DNA from: Streptomyces sp. NRRL S-340
Lineage (GTDB): Bacteria; Actinomycetota; Actinomycetes; Streptomycetales; Streptomycetaceae
Length of the DNA: 64,000 nt
Direction of reading: 5' to 3'
NCBI RefSeq assembly: GCF_000720185.1
Contig: NZ_JOIY01000022.1
Coordinates: forward strand, 1 to 64,000
The position numbers were made by a program, and so were the translations under genes. The notes beneath the pieces are model-generated. The model was given only the letters and a program-made list of their open reading frames with translations. It was not told the DNA's origin and ran no database searches. Shown here piece after piece: positions 33,177 through 42,263 of this stretch; the stretch's first letter is position 1; each line of letters begins with the position of its first letter.

Positions 33177-33893
33177 ATGCCCGGGAGGACCGTACTGATC
33201 ACCGGAGCGTCGCGCGGCATCGGGTGGGCCACCAGCCGTCGTCTCGCCGGACAGGGACACACGGTGGCCGGCATCGCCCGTACCGACCCGGAGGAGGGCT
33301 TCCCCGGCCGGCTGTACCGCTGCGACCTCGCGGACACCGAGGCGACCGGGCGGGTGCTGGAGACCATCGCCCGCGAGCACCGGGTGGACGTGGTCGTCAA
33401 CAACGTCGGTGTGGCCGTGCCCGAGCCGCTGGGCGAGGTGGCGCTCAGCAGTCTGCAGACCGTCCTCGACCTCAACGTCCGTACCGCCGTGCAGGTCACC
33501 CAGGCCTTCGTCCAGGGCATGCGGGAACGCGGCTGGGGCAGGATCGTCAACGTCACCAGCCGCTCGGTGTTCGGGGCGCGGCGGCGCAGCAGCTACGCGG
33601 CGGCCAAGAGCGCCCTGGCGGGCCTGACACGGACCTGGGCACTGGAACTGGCCATGGACGGGATCACGGTGAACGCCGTCGCGCCGGGCCCGGTCGAGAC
33701 GGACCTGTTCCGCGCCTCGCACCCGGCCGGCGGCGAGGCGGAGGCGCGGGTGCTGCGGTCCCTGCCGATGGGGCGGATCGGCCGGCCGGACGAGGTCGCC
33801 GCCACCATCGCCTTCCTGATCGGCGAGGACGCCGGGTTCATCACCGGCCAGATGCTGTGCGTGGACGGCGGAGGCAGCATCCCGGGGCGGTGA
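33177..33893 (+). CDS. Short-chain dehydrogenase/reductase (SDR), FabG-like
   Basis: 238 residues. LITGASRGIG binds the cofactor, NNVG is the structural motif, and S (NVTSRSVFG) with YAAAK forms the catalytic Ser-Tyr-Lys set. The C-terminal VDGGGSIPGR is typical of FabG-like 3-oxoacyl/alcohol dehydrogenases. It reduces or oxidises a carbonyl/alcohol with NAD(P)H; the substrate is unknown. The ATG at 33177 fits the first strand. The longer open frame from 32745 lies in non-coding repeats. Nothing in the neighbourhood suggests a pathway. Confidence 0.9.
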   Translation: MPGRTVLITGASRGIGWATSRRLAGQGHTVAGIARTDPEEGFPGRLYRCDLADTEATGRVLETIAREHRVDVVVNNVGVAVPEPLGEVALSSLQTVLDLNVRTAVQVTQAFVQGMRERGWGRIVNVTSRSVFGARRRSSYAAAKSALAGLTRTWALELAMDGITVNAVAPGPVETDLFRASHPAGGEAEARVLRSLPMGRIGRPDEVAATIAFLIGEDAGFITGQMLCVDGGGSIPGR

Positions 33894-34076
33894 CCCGGCC
33901 GCGCGCCCCGGCGCACACCGCGCCGGACGCGGTGAGGTCCCCGGCGGCCGCTCGTGCCCTTCGAGGAGACGAACGGCCGCGGACCGGGCACGGAGGAGCC
34001 CCGGAACGCCGGGAGGATCGCGCCAGTGGTGGCTTTCGGCCATCGAGAGGGGCACGGCGCACCGCAGACTGGGGAC

Positions 34077-34475
34077 ATGAGCAGATTCGCAGAGGTCATC
34101 GTGGTGGCGCGGGACGCCGAGGAGGTCATGGAGCCGTTGACCCGCCCGGACGCCGACCGGGAGTGGCATCAGTGCTTCACCCGGGTGGACGACTCCGTCT
34201 TCGCCGGCACCGGTACGGGATCGGCCGAGTGCTACCTGTGGGTCATCCAGTTCACCCGGCACAACTGGCGGGGCCTGCTGGCCCATCTGGAGGCGCTGCC
34301 CTGGCCCGATCCCCGTTCCGTGCAGGTCCTGGTCCACGACGAGGAGGACGACTGCTTCGGGCTGTGGATGATCTACGACGGCCGGCTCACCGAGGTGCCC
34401 CTCCCGCACACCGTCCGCCGTCTGCACCCCGATGTCAGCGTCACCGGCACGCTCAGCCGGACCGACCGGGGCTGA
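34077..34475 (+). CDS. Small conserved hypothetical protein
   Basis: 132 residues, no signal peptide or membrane segment. Trp- and acid-rich (YLWVIQFTRHNWRGLLAHLEALPWPDP, LVHDEEDDCFGLWMIYDG), giving an alternating alpha/beta look. Streptomycete proteins of this size and style are annotated as hypothetical as far as I recall. I do not recognise a family. GGGGAC precedes the ATG, and codon bias supports coding. Confidence 0.7.
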   Translation: MSRFAEVIVVARDAEEVMEPLTRPDADREWHQCFTRVDDSVFAGTGTGSAECYLWVIQFTRHNWRGLLAHLEALPWPDPRSVQVLVHDEEDDCFGLWMIYDGRLTEVPLPHTVRRLHPDVSVTGTLSRTDRG

Positions 34476-34571
34476 CGGGTACCGGGCGCGCGCGTCCGGT
34501 GGCTGTCGCGCGCCTGTACCGGCGGCGGCCGCGGGACTACCGTCGAGCGGGACGACGTAGGCGGAACGGGG

Positions 34572-36740
34572 GTGCGTTCGCCCATGCGGAGAGACGACGC
34601 AGGCCTGCACGGCACGCGGTTACGGTTTCGGATGCGCCGGCTGGCGGCGCTGATCACGGTTCTGGTCGCCCTGGCCGGGGCGCCCTGCGCCGCAGCGGCC
34701 GGCCCCGCCCCGGCGGGCCCGGTGGCCCCGGCGGCCGTCGCCGCCGGACCCGGCAGCCCGAGCACGCCCCCGTACACCAAGTGGGGGCCGCCGCTGACGG
34801 TGCGCACCATCAACGGCCGCAGGACGTACATCGACGCCAACGGCGTTCCCCACGTCGTCGGTTCGAGCGGTGACACGCCGGACGCGGACGCGGCCCTGGC
34901 CTTCATGAACCGCCGGCTCGCCGAGCAGGGACTGGCCTACGACGCCAGGACGAAGACCGGCTCCGAGTACCTCTTCCAGGACGAGACGAACCGTCTGGAG
35001 GAGAAGGGGAGCGTCGGCAAGGGCGTCACCGGGACCACCTCCGACATGATCAAGGTCACCTGGAGCGAAGGGCGGCTCGTCAGCGTCGACTCGGTCGACG
35101 CGACCACCACCACCCGCACCGGCACCACCACCGAGGACCTCTCCTCGATCGGCACGACCATCACCGGCAAACTGCCGGGCGGACGCAAGAGCCAGACCGG
35201 CAACGTGGTGTTCACGGCGGCCACCGACGAACAGGCCAGGGCGGTGGCGGAGCGCTTCAAGGACAATCCGAACGTCCGCGTGATCCGGCCCGGTTCGGGT
35301 TTCGACAGCGGGGAGCTGAACACGGGCGCCGAGGGGCTGGAGGCGGCCGCCGGTTCCGTCTTCACCGCACCGGGCGACTGCCCCGGGGGCGGCACGCAGA
35401 GCGGTTTCGCACCCGCGGGCACCCGGCCGCAGGCCCGGTACGCCGCTTTCGCGCGCGCCCGTGCCGCCGACTGCGGCGGCACCTCCGGGGTGCCGCGCGC
35501 GGGCGGTCTGGCGAAGGGGCTGTCCGCGCCGCGGCGGACGCCGGGCGGAATCGACTTCTCGCGGCTGGAGTTGCGGTACCTCGCGGATCCCGGGCCCGGC
35601 GCCGGCGGTCTGCGGTACGCCTTCCGGGCGCCGGCGGCCACCTCGCGCGGCGGCTCCGCGCTGACCGGTCTCGGACACGCCACGCAGGCGTCCGACTCCT
35701 TCTTCACCTGGCTGGAGCTGGATCCCTCGACGTTCTGGGTCAACCTGAACCCGAACGAGCCCGACCGCATCGTCGACGCCCGGCTCGGCCGGACCGACGC
35801 GGGACGGGTGCTGCTCCAGGCGGATCTGACGCTGAAGAAGACGACGGGCAGGCTGATCCATCCGGACACGCCTCTCGGGACGGAGTTCTGGCGGTCGCTG
35901 TCCGGGGACTGCATGTCGTTCCGCACCTGGATCGTGCCGGCCCCGGCGACCGTGTACACCAAGGGGGAGGAGCTGTACATCCTCAAGTCGCCCCTGAACG
36001 TGCAGATGGAGACGCAGTACCTCAAGCAGCACGGCGGCTCGGACGCGGTCTCGTGCCCGCGGCAGTCCCGGACCGTGCAGGACCACAACGAGGCCCTGTT
36101 CCGGCGGCTGATCCTGCCCAGGGTGGTGGAGGCGGTGAACACCGCTCCCGAGTACGCCGATCTGCGGCGCGTGTACCTCAGCCGGGTGGCCGCCGAGTGG
36201 TACCGAGGTCTCAGCCTGCGCACCCGTACCACGTACTCCGACCTGATCGGCAAGGGTGACGTCGACGCGTACGCGACCCACCAGGACTGGAAGCCGGTCG
36301 ACACCTTCAACGCCTACGTCCGCTCGTACACCGACGGCGAGTTCAAGGTGACGCACCGCACCCGCGAGGGCGACACCCTCTACACGAGGACGTACGTCTA
36401 CGGCGGCGTCGACTTCTCCCGTGTGCCCGTCACCTCCGTGTCCGACGCCCAGCTGGAGGCGTCGTCGCCCTCCCTGACACGGGATGTGAGCCGGTCGATG
36501 GAGGCGCCGGTCACGGACACCGGGGAGGGCCAGGTCTGGCTCGGTGGCGGTGTGCGGACGGCGCGCCCCGGCCGGGCCCCGGGCGCTCAGGGGGCCCAGG
36601 GCGCCCCGGGCAGTGTCGCGACGTCCGCCCCGGGCTCCGGGACGGGCGTCACGCCATGGCTCGTGGCGGCGGCAGGCGCACTCGCCGCCCTGGTGGTGCT
36701 GCGCTCGGCGCTGCGACTGCGACGGGCGCGGCGGCGATAG
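34572..36740 (+). CDS. Large secreted, C-terminally membrane-anchored protein of unknown function
   Basis: 722 residues from GTG 34572 (710 from ATG 34632 region if shortened). A signal sequence (LAALITVLVALAGAPCAAAA) is followed by about 620 extracellular residues and a C-terminal helix (WLVAAAGALAALVVLRSAL) with an Arg-rich stop-transfer tail. The exported part contains paired Cys and WLELDPSTFWVNLNPNEPDRIVDARLGRTDAG, LFRRLILPRVVEAVNTAPEYADLRRVYLSRVAAEWYR and YVYGGVDFS segments. The last two resemble proteins annotated as hypothetical in many streptomycetes. TTA at 34620-34622 lies inside the gene only if the GTG 34572 or ATG 34584 start is used; ATG 34632 would avoid it. Confidence 0.78.
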   Translation: MRSPMRRDDAGLHGTRLRFRMRRLAALITVLVALAGAPCAAAAGPAPAGPVAPAAVAAGPGSPSTPPYTKWGPPLTVRTINGRRTYIDANGVPHVVGSSGDTPDADAALAFMNRRLAEQGLAYDARTKTGSEYLFQDETNRLEEKGSVGKGVTGTTSDMIKVTWSEGRLVSVDSVDATTTTRTGTTTEDLSSIGTTITGKLPGGRKSQTGNVVFTAATDEQARAVAERFKDNPNVRVIRPGSGFDSGELNTGAEGLEAAAGSVFTAPGDCPGGGTQSGFAPAGTRPQARYAAFARARAADCGGTSGVPRAGGLAKGLSAPRRTPGGIDFSRLELRYLADPGPGAGGLRYAFRAPAATSRGGSALTGLGHATQASDSFFTWLELDPSTFWVNLNPNEPDRIVDARLGRTDAGRVLLQADLTLKKTTGRLIHPDTPLGTEFWRSLSGDCMSFRTWIVPAPATVYTKGEELYILKSPLNVQMETQYLKQHGGSDAVSCPRQSRTVQDHNEALFRRLILPRVVEAVNTAPEYADLRRVYLSRVAAEWYRGLSLRTRTTYSDLIGKGDVDAYATHQDWKPVDTFNAYVRSYTDGEFKVTHRTREGDTLYTRTYVYGGVDFSRVPVTSVSDAQLEASSPSLTRDVSRSMEAPVTDTGEGQVWLGGGVRTARPGRAPGAQGAQGAPGSVATSAPGSGTGVTPWLVAAAGALAALVVLRSALRLRRARRR

Positions 36741-36898
36741 GAGTCCCGGCCTCGCTCGGCCGGCCGTGGCCGGGCAGGCGAACCGCAGGGTCCGTACGCC
36801 TGTGACAGAACGAAGACGTCGCGGAGGACCGCCCGTGACTCGGTGCGAGATACAAATATTCCCGACCGCACGCACCGCGCCCATCCTGGGGGAACCCC

Positions 36899-37639
36899 GT
36901 GAAGTACACCCGCATCACCGCTCTCGCCGCCATCGGTGTCGCCGCCACCCTCTCGCTCACCGCCTGCGGCAGCGACGGCTCCGGGACGGACTCGGCCTCC
37001 AAGAACTCCTCGTCCTCCTCGTCCTCTTCGTCCTCGGACGGCGCCTCGAACCCGGAGGCTGCCTCGAACCCGCAGGGCGGTTCCGGCTCCGGCCCGGCGC
37101 AGGCGGACAACGCCAAGGCGCAGGGCGGTTCGGGCACCGGCGGCGCGGGCGCCGGCAGCGCGAGGACCGGCTCGGGCAAGGGTGCCCAGGGCGGCGGCGA
37201 CTCGGCGAACGGAGCGGCGGGGACCGGCGGCAAGGTGACGTTCTGCAAGACGGCGAACCTGGCCATCCACGCCGTCGACGCCGCACCGGACGCGCGTTCC
37301 GGCAGGATCGACATCACCATGACCAACAGGGGTTCGACCACCTGCTCGGCGACGGGCTTCGCGGGCGTCGACATCAAGGACGCCGACCACACCTCGAGCC
37401 CCATCGAGCGCGGCCACGCCCAGCCGCGCATCACCATCCTCAAGCCCGGCGACGCCGCCGTCTTCGACCTCGCCTACGACATCGACAGCAGCGGCCACAG
37501 CCTCGCGTCCCCGACCAGCATCCTCGTGACGCCCCCGAACGAGACGCACACCGTGACCCTGAAGTGGCCCGCCGGCGCGGGGGCCATCAAGGGCGCCTAC
37601 ACCGACGTCCAGGTCTACCCCACCCACACGACCGAGTAA
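36899..37639 (+). CDS. DUF4232-type lipoprotein
   Basis: 246 residues from a GTG. A lipobox LSLTAC (Cys23) predicts a membrane-anchored lipoprotein. A Ser-run and Gly/Ser-rich linker (about 25-105) follows, then a compact C-terminal domain (VTFCKTANLAIHAVDAAPDARSGRIDITMTNRGSTTCSATGFAGVDI...) whose two Cys probably form a disulfide. This matches the DUF4232 family, secreted actinobacterial proteins of unknown role. The Ser run is encoded by tcc/tcg repeats and could vary in length. A hairpin lies after the gene at 37690-37718. Confidence 0.82.
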   Translation: MKYTRITALAAIGVAATLSLTACGSDGSGTDSASKNSSSSSSSSSSDGASNPEAASNPQGGSGSGPAQADNAKAQGGSGTGGAGAGSARTGSGKGAQGGGDSANGAAGTGGKVTFCKTANLAIHAVDAAPDARSGRIDITMTNRGSTTCSATGFAGVDIKDADHTSSPIERGHAQPRITILKPGDAAVFDLAYDIDSSGHSLASPTSILVTPPNETHTVTLKWPAGAGAIKGAYTDVQVYPTHTTE

Positions 37640-37926
37640 GAGCTGCGAACAAAAGGGGCGCCCGACATGGTCCCCGCCGCGTTGCCGGAAGGTCCTGGCA
37701 GCTCCGCCACCAGGACCTCCCGGCGCTCTGCGATCGCACGCACCGGACACCGGCCGCTGATCGGAACCCACTTCTGTTCGCCGCTCTGAAGGGTCCGCCG
37801 CGGGCCCGGGGGAGGGGGGGGCTCCAGCCGTCGCACCCCGGAGGGCCGGATCCTGGACGCGGAAGCCGGTCGCGCCACCGCTTCGCGGAAGGTCCGTCTC
37901 GGTTCCCTCGGCCGCCAAAAAGCGAA

Positions 37927-37952
37927 GGCAAGGAGAACGCCCTCTCCTTGCC
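37927..37952. terminator. Perfect 10-bp hairpin beside the RAE
   Basis: GGCAAGGAGA (37927-37936) and TCTCCTTGCC (37943-37952) with a 6-nt loop. Read on the minus strand it is followed by TTCGCTTTTT, as in a terminator for leftward transcription. On the plus strand it stands 24 bp before the rifamycin-associated element. Confidence 0.55.
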
Positions 37953-37975
37953 ACTCTCAACATATAGCGCACCAG

Positions 37976-37994
37976 GGGGCTTGCCGCAAGGCCC
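37976..37994. promoter_or_regulatory. Rifamycin-associated element (RAE)
   Basis: GGGGCTTGCCGCAAGGCCC matches the published 19-bp RAE (GGGGCTTGCGGCAAGGCCC as I recall it) at 18 of 19 positions. It is found upstream of rifamycin-inactivation genes, where it mediates induction by rifamycins. It lies about 320 bp upstream of the rph start, just after an AT-rich CATATA box. Confidence 0.85.
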
Positions 37995-38312
37995 GGGTCA
38001 CAGCGCACAATCGTCGGCCGTGGCCACAAGCAGAGGCCGCGGCCTGCGCGTTCCGGTGCCGGCCGGCGTACGGCGGACGCCGTCACCCCGGACCAGGTGC
38101 GGGACGGGCAGGGCGGGTGCGGGTGTCGCGCGTGCTCGGCGCGGAGGCGACGGCGCGCCGCCCGACCGGGCGGAGCAGCGAACCGTCTGCGCAGAGGGAA
38201 GGCGACCAGGGATGACGATGGGCTCGACAAGAGGTGCGACGGAGTGGGAGACACCGGTGACGCGATCGGCCACCGCGGTGCGACACAGCACGGCCGCCCC
38301 GGAGGTGTCGCG

Positions 38313-40910
38313 ATGAGCGGGCCGTACGTGCTGGATCTCCAGGAGGTCGACGAGACGCAGGTCGCGGTCGTCGGCGGCAAGGGCGCGCACCTGGGCGGAC
38401 TGTCGCGGATCGAGGGCGTCCGCGTACCGGACGGCTTCTGCGTGACCACGGACGCCTTCCGGCGGATCATGGCGCAGGAGCCGTCACTCGACGACCGGCT
38501 CGATGAGCTGGCGCGCGTGGACCCGGACGACCAGGAGGCGATCCGCACGCTCAGCGCGCACATCCGCCGGACCGTCGAGGACATCGCCGTCCCGGCCGGC
38601 CTCGCGGCGGCGGTCACCCGCGCGCTCGCCCGGCTCGGCGAGCGCACCGCCTGCGCCGTCCGGTCCAGCGCGACGGCGGAGGACCTGCCGACGGCCTCCT
38701 TCGCCGGCCAGCAGGACACCTACCTCAACGTCGTCGGGCCGACGGCGGTCCTGCAGCACATCAGCCGGTGCTGGGCATCGCTGTTCACCGAGCGGGCGGT
38801 GACCTACCGCCGACGCCACGGCATCGACCACCGTACGGTCCACATGGCCGTGGTCGTGCAGCGGATGGTCTTCCCGCACGCCGCCGGCATCCTCTTCACC
38901 GCCGACCCCGTCACCGGTGACCGGAAGACCGCCACCGTGGACGCCGGCTTCGGCCTCGGGGAGGCCCTGGTCTCCGGCCTGGTGAACCCGGACGTCTTCA
39001 AGGTGCGACACGGTGAAGTCGTCGCCAGGACGATCGCCGCCAAACAGCGTGCCGTGCACGCCCTGCCCGCAGGCGGTACGCACGAAGTGGCGATCGACCC
39101 GCGGCACCGGGAGCGGCCCGCCCTGACGGACGCTCAGGCTGTGCGGCTCGTGCGGCTCGGGCGCCGGATCGAAGCGCACTTCGGCCGCCCGCAGGACATC
39201 GAATGGTGCCTGGCCGACGACGGCTTCCAGATCGTCCAGAGCCGGCCGATCACGACGCTGTTCCCCGTCCCCGACACCGGCGACCAGGAGAACCACGTCT
39301 ACGTCTCCGTCGGTCACGGGCAGATGATGACGGACCCCATGAAGCCCCTGGGGCTCTCCATGTGGCAGCTGACGGCCATGGTGCCGATGCACGAGGCGGC
39401 CGGCAGGCTGTTCGTCGACGTCACCCCGCGCCTGGCCGCGCCCGCGAGCCGCGCCGGCCTCCTGGACGTCATGGGGAGGGGGGATCCGCTGATGAGGGAC
39501 GCCCTGGAGACCGTCCTCGACCGTGACGATTTCGTCCTGCCGCTCGCGGACCCGGCCCCCGTACGGCCGCCGGCCGGTGGGCGGCCCGCTCCGGTCGAGA
39601 CCGATCCGGCCGTCGTCACCGAGCTGGTCGAGCGCAGCCAGGCGTCCATCGCCGCCCTGGAGCACGACATCCGGACGAAGAGCGGACCGGCCCTGTTCGA
39701 CTTCCTGTACGAAGCCTTCAAGGAGCACAAGCGGGTCCTCAGCGATCCGCTGAGCCTTCAGCTGATCACGGCGGGGACGGAGGCCACCTGGTGGCTCAAC
39801 GACAAGCTGTACGAGTGGCTGGGCGAGAAGAACGCGGCTGACACGCTCACGCTGTCCGCCCCCGGCAACGTCACGTCGGAGATGGGACTCGCGCTCCTCG
39901 ACGTCGCGGACGTGATCCGCCCGCACCCCGAGGTGGTGGCGTTCCTCCAGGGCGTCGAGGACGAGGGCTTCCTGGACGAGCTGGCGAAGCTCCCGGGCGG
40001 GACCGAAGCGCGCGACGCGCTGGAGGCCTACCTCGACCGGTACGGCATGCGCTGCGTCGGCGAGATCGACATCACGAGGCCACGCTGGCGCGAGCGCCCC
40101 ACCACGCTCGTACCCGTGATCCTCGACAACGTCAGGAACTTCGAGGCGGGCGCCGCCGAACGGCGCTTCGAGCAAGGGCGGCACAAGGCGCGGGAGAAGG
40201 AACAGGACGTGCTGTCCCGCTTGCGGGCCCTGCCGGACGGGGACCGGAAAGCCGACGAGACCAAACGGATGATCGACCGGGTCAGAACCTTCATCGGGTA
40301 CCGGGAGTACCCCAAGTACGACATCATCAGCCGCTACTTCGTCTACAAGCAGGCCCTGCTGCGGGAGGCCGAGCGCCTGGTGCGGGCCCGCGTGCTCGGG
40401 GACAGGGAGGACATCTTCTACCTCACGTTCCAGGAACTCCACGACGTGGTGCGTTCGCACCAGGTGGACGACCGCCTCGTCCGGCAGCGCAAGGAGGCGT
40501 TCCGGTCGTACCACGCGCTGACACCGCCCCGCGTGCTCACATCCGACGGTGAGGCCGTCACCGGCGCGTACCGGCGTGACGACGTACCGGCCGGCGCCCT
40601 GACCGGCCTGCCGGTCTCGGCCGGGACCGTCGAGGGACGGGCCCGCGTCGTCCTCGACATGGCGGAGGCCGATCTCCAGGCGGGCGACATCCTGGTCACG
40701 ACCTTCACGGACCCGAGCTGGTCCCCGCTGTTCGTCGGGATCGCCGGACTGGTCACGGAGGTGGGCGGCCTGATGACCCACGGCGCGGTGATCGCCCGGG
40801 AGTACGGCTTGCCGGCCGTCGTCGGCGTGGACCGGGCGACCCGGCTGATCCGGGACGGACAGCGGATCCGCGTCCACGGAACCGACGGGTACGTCGAGAT
40901 CCTCTCCTGA
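38313..40910 (+). CDS. rph: Rifampin phosphotransferase
   Basis: 865 residues, the standard length of Rph. It phosphorylates the ansa-bridge hydroxyl of rifamycins using ATP (yielding AMP and Pi), which prevents binding to RNA polymerase. Domains: ATP-grasp-like nucleotide-binding domain (about 1-315, with GGKGAHLGGL and AVRSSATAEDLPTASFAGQQDTYL), rifampin-binding middle (about 330-750), and a swivelling phospho-His domain ending GGLMTHGAVIAREYGLPAVVG with the catalytic His at 823. Tail VHGTDGYVEILS is diagnostic. It differs from PEP synthase in the middle domain and length. ATG 38313 follows GGAGG. The upstream RAE predicts induction by rifamycins. Confidence 0.95.
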   Translation: MSGPYVLDLQEVDETQVAVVGGKGAHLGGLSRIEGVRVPDGFCVTTDAFRRIMAQEPSLDDRLDELARVDPDDQEAIRTLSAHIRRTVEDIAVPAGLAAAVTRALARLGERTACAVRSSATAEDLPTASFAGQQDTYLNVVGPTAVLQHISRCWASLFTERAVTYRRRHGIDHRTVHMAVVVQRMVFPHAAGILFTADPVTGDRKTATVDAGFGLGEALVSGLVNPDVFKVRHGEVVARTIAAKQRAVHALPAGGTHEVAIDPRHRERPALTDAQAVRLVRLGRRIEAHFGRPQDIEWCLADDGFQIVQSRPITTLFPVPDTGDQENHVYVSVGHGQMMTDPMKPLGLSMWQLTAMVPMHEAAGRLFVDVTPRLAAPASRAGLLDVMGRGDPLMRDALETVLDRDDFVLPLADPAPVRPPAGGRPAPVETDPAVVTELVERSQASIAALEHDIRTKSGPALFDFLYEAFKEHKRVLSDPLSLQLITAGTEATWWLNDKLYEWLGEKNAADTLTLSAPGNVTSEMGLALLDVADVIRPHPEVVAFLQGVEDEGFLDELAKLPGGTEARDALEAYLDRYGMRCVGEIDITRPRWRERPTTLVPVILDNVRNFEAGAAERRFEQGRHKAREKEQDVLSRLRALPDGDRKADETKRMIDRVRTFIGYREYPKYDIISRYFVYKQALLREAERLVRARVLGDREDIFYLTFQELHDVVRSHQVDDRLVRQRKEAFRSYHALTPPRVLTSDGEAVTGAYRRDDVPAGALTGLPVSAGTVEGRARVVLDMAEADLQAGDILVTTFTDPSWSPLFVGIAGLVTEVGGLMTHGAVIAREYGLPAVVGVDRATRLIRDGQRIRVHGTDGYVEILS

Positions 40911-40982
40911 CCGCCCGCACGTCCTCCGTCCCGCGGGCGGTGGGGCCGCTCTTCTCGCCCGCCGGTGCCCTCGCCGGCGGGC
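40910..40982 (+). terminator. Two hairpins after rph
   Basis: ACCGCCCGC (40910-40918) pairs with GCGGGCGGT (40933-40941), and GCCCGCCGG (40957-40965) pairs with CCGGCGGGC (40974-40982). Neither has a T tract. Together they form a tandem terminator starting at the rph stop codon. Confidence 0.55.
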
Positions 40983-41411
40983 CGTCGTGGCGGTGGGGGC
41001 CCGGAGGGGGGCTCGTTCGGGTCGCCGGCGGGCGGTGGCGGCGCGGATCACTCGCCGGTCCGGGGGAGGCGACGTAGGACGCCGTCGTGCGAACGAAGCC
41101 CCCCGACCGCGTGCCGCCGCCCGTGTTTGTACGGCCGTGCGCGGGGGGACCCGCCGACCGTGGTGGCCCGGACCCGGCCGAGCGGCCGGCGGAACGGGAG
41201 ATGCGGACCGCCGGCACTCCCGGGGGCCTGGACGGGACGCTGACCGCAGCTGCCGGGCGCCGGCCCCTGCCGGCGAGCCTGTGGGGCACTTCCCGCAAGG
41301 AGTCAAGGAGTCAGGCATGTGCGCTTCGCGGCATCACGGCCCTGTGCGCCGACAGCTGCTCCTTCCTCGCGCAGGCCCGTGGCGCGGGACCGCTCCGGAC
41401 GGTAGGCGCCG
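40983..41411. other. Intergenic region after rph
   Basis: About 430 bp with no credible gene; open frames here lack family signatures. No clear promoter for the gene at 41412 is visible. Confidence 0.4.
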
Positions 41412-42089
41412 GTGAGCCGGTGCCAGGGGCGGGCTCCGCGTCGCCCCGCGCCGCTGCGGTTCGAGGGATGGATCGCGGGCCTGGGCACCCGCTCCGGGAC
41501 GCGCATCGTGCTCGGGCACTGGCAGCGCTCGCCGTTCGGCCCGTTCAGCGACGTGATGCTGGAAAGGGCCGACGGGGAGCGGCTGCTGCTGGCCCCCACG
41601 CGGCAGACCGCGGACTTCATCGGCGGGACCTACGTCTTCGACACCGTGCGTGTCGTCCCGGTGCGGGTCCGGATCGCCGACGGCACCTGGACGGTCACCG
41701 CAGGCCCCTTGCGGCTGTGCTTCGCCGCAGGCAGGCGAGGGCCGCTGGGCCTCCTCCTGCGGGCCCTGCCCGGCGCTCTCGTCCGCCGGCCGGCGTGGAG
41801 CACGCTCACGGACCGGCCGGCCCGCCTGCTCCTGCCCGGCGTGCGGACCCGGGGCAGTGCCGGCTCGGGCCGCCGCGAATGGTACGGCGCACGGGACCTG
41901 CGGCCGGTCCGCCTCGTCTCGGCGTTCTTCGAAGACGCCGACCTCGGCGCCGCGGCACCCGTGGAACCGCCCGTCCGCTTCGGTTTCGGATCAGCACCGA
42001 GGAAACCCTCGCTCACCCGGGTCACGACGACGGTGGCCCTCGGACCCGGAGAACCGGAGCCGGTCACGGCCGCTGCCCGGCCCGCCTGA
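41412..42089 (+). CDS. Conserved hypothetical protein
   Basis: 225 residues from a GTG at 41412. The N-terminal half is beta-rich and regular (FEGWIAGLGTRSGTRIVLGHWQRSPFGPFSDVMLERADGERLLLAPTRQTADFIGGTYVFDTVRVVPVRVRIADGTWTVTAGPLRLCFAAG). The C-terminus is Pro/Ala-rich and probably disordered. Streptomycetes have similar proteins of unknown function; I cannot name the family. No signal peptide. It is convergent with the MBL-fold gene, with about 170 bp of gacgccg/cctgtgcgctccacggc short repeats in between. Confidence 0.68.
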   Translation: MSRCQGRAPRRPAPLRFEGWIAGLGTRSGTRIVLGHWQRSPFGPFSDVMLERADGERLLLAPTRQTADFIGGTYVFDTVRVVPVRVRIADGTWTVTAGPLRLCFAAGRRGPLGLLLRALPGALVRRPAWSTLTDRPARLLLPGVRTRGSAGSGRREWYGARDLRPVRLVSAFFEDADLGAAAPVEPPVRFGFGSAPRKPSLTRVTTTVALGPGEPEPVTAAARPA

Positions 42090-42263
42090 GCTTCGGCGCC
42101 CGACCGCACCGCAACCGTGTCCGACGCCCCGAGGACGCTTCCGGGCCGGTACGCCGCCGGGCCTGTTCGGTACACGGCCGGCCTGTGCGCTCCACGGCCG
42201 GCCTGTGCGCTCCACGGCGGACGCCGACCGCGGCCCTCGTACGTCCTCGCGTGCCCGCGGGGC

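Larger units (their letters stand above)
37640..38312. other. Regulatory region upstream of rph
   Basis: About 670 bp without a gene. It holds a hairpin AGGTCCTGG/CCAGGACCT (37690-37698 with 37710-37718) that may terminate the lipoprotein transcript. It also holds a perfect 10-bp stem at 37927-37952, a CATATA box at 37961-37966, and the RAE at 37976-37994. About 300 bp of untranslated leader then runs to the rph ATG. Confidence 0.65.

Noticed and set aside
38097..38312. Extended N-terminus of Rph
   Set aside because: Arg/Gly-rich noise; the ATG at 38313 has GGAGG upstream and gives the standard 865-residue protein.
38313..40910. Phosphoenolpyruvate synthase (PpsA) call
   Set aside because: Middle domain, total length, the VHGTDGYVEIL ending and the upstream RAE fit rifampin phosphotransferase instead.
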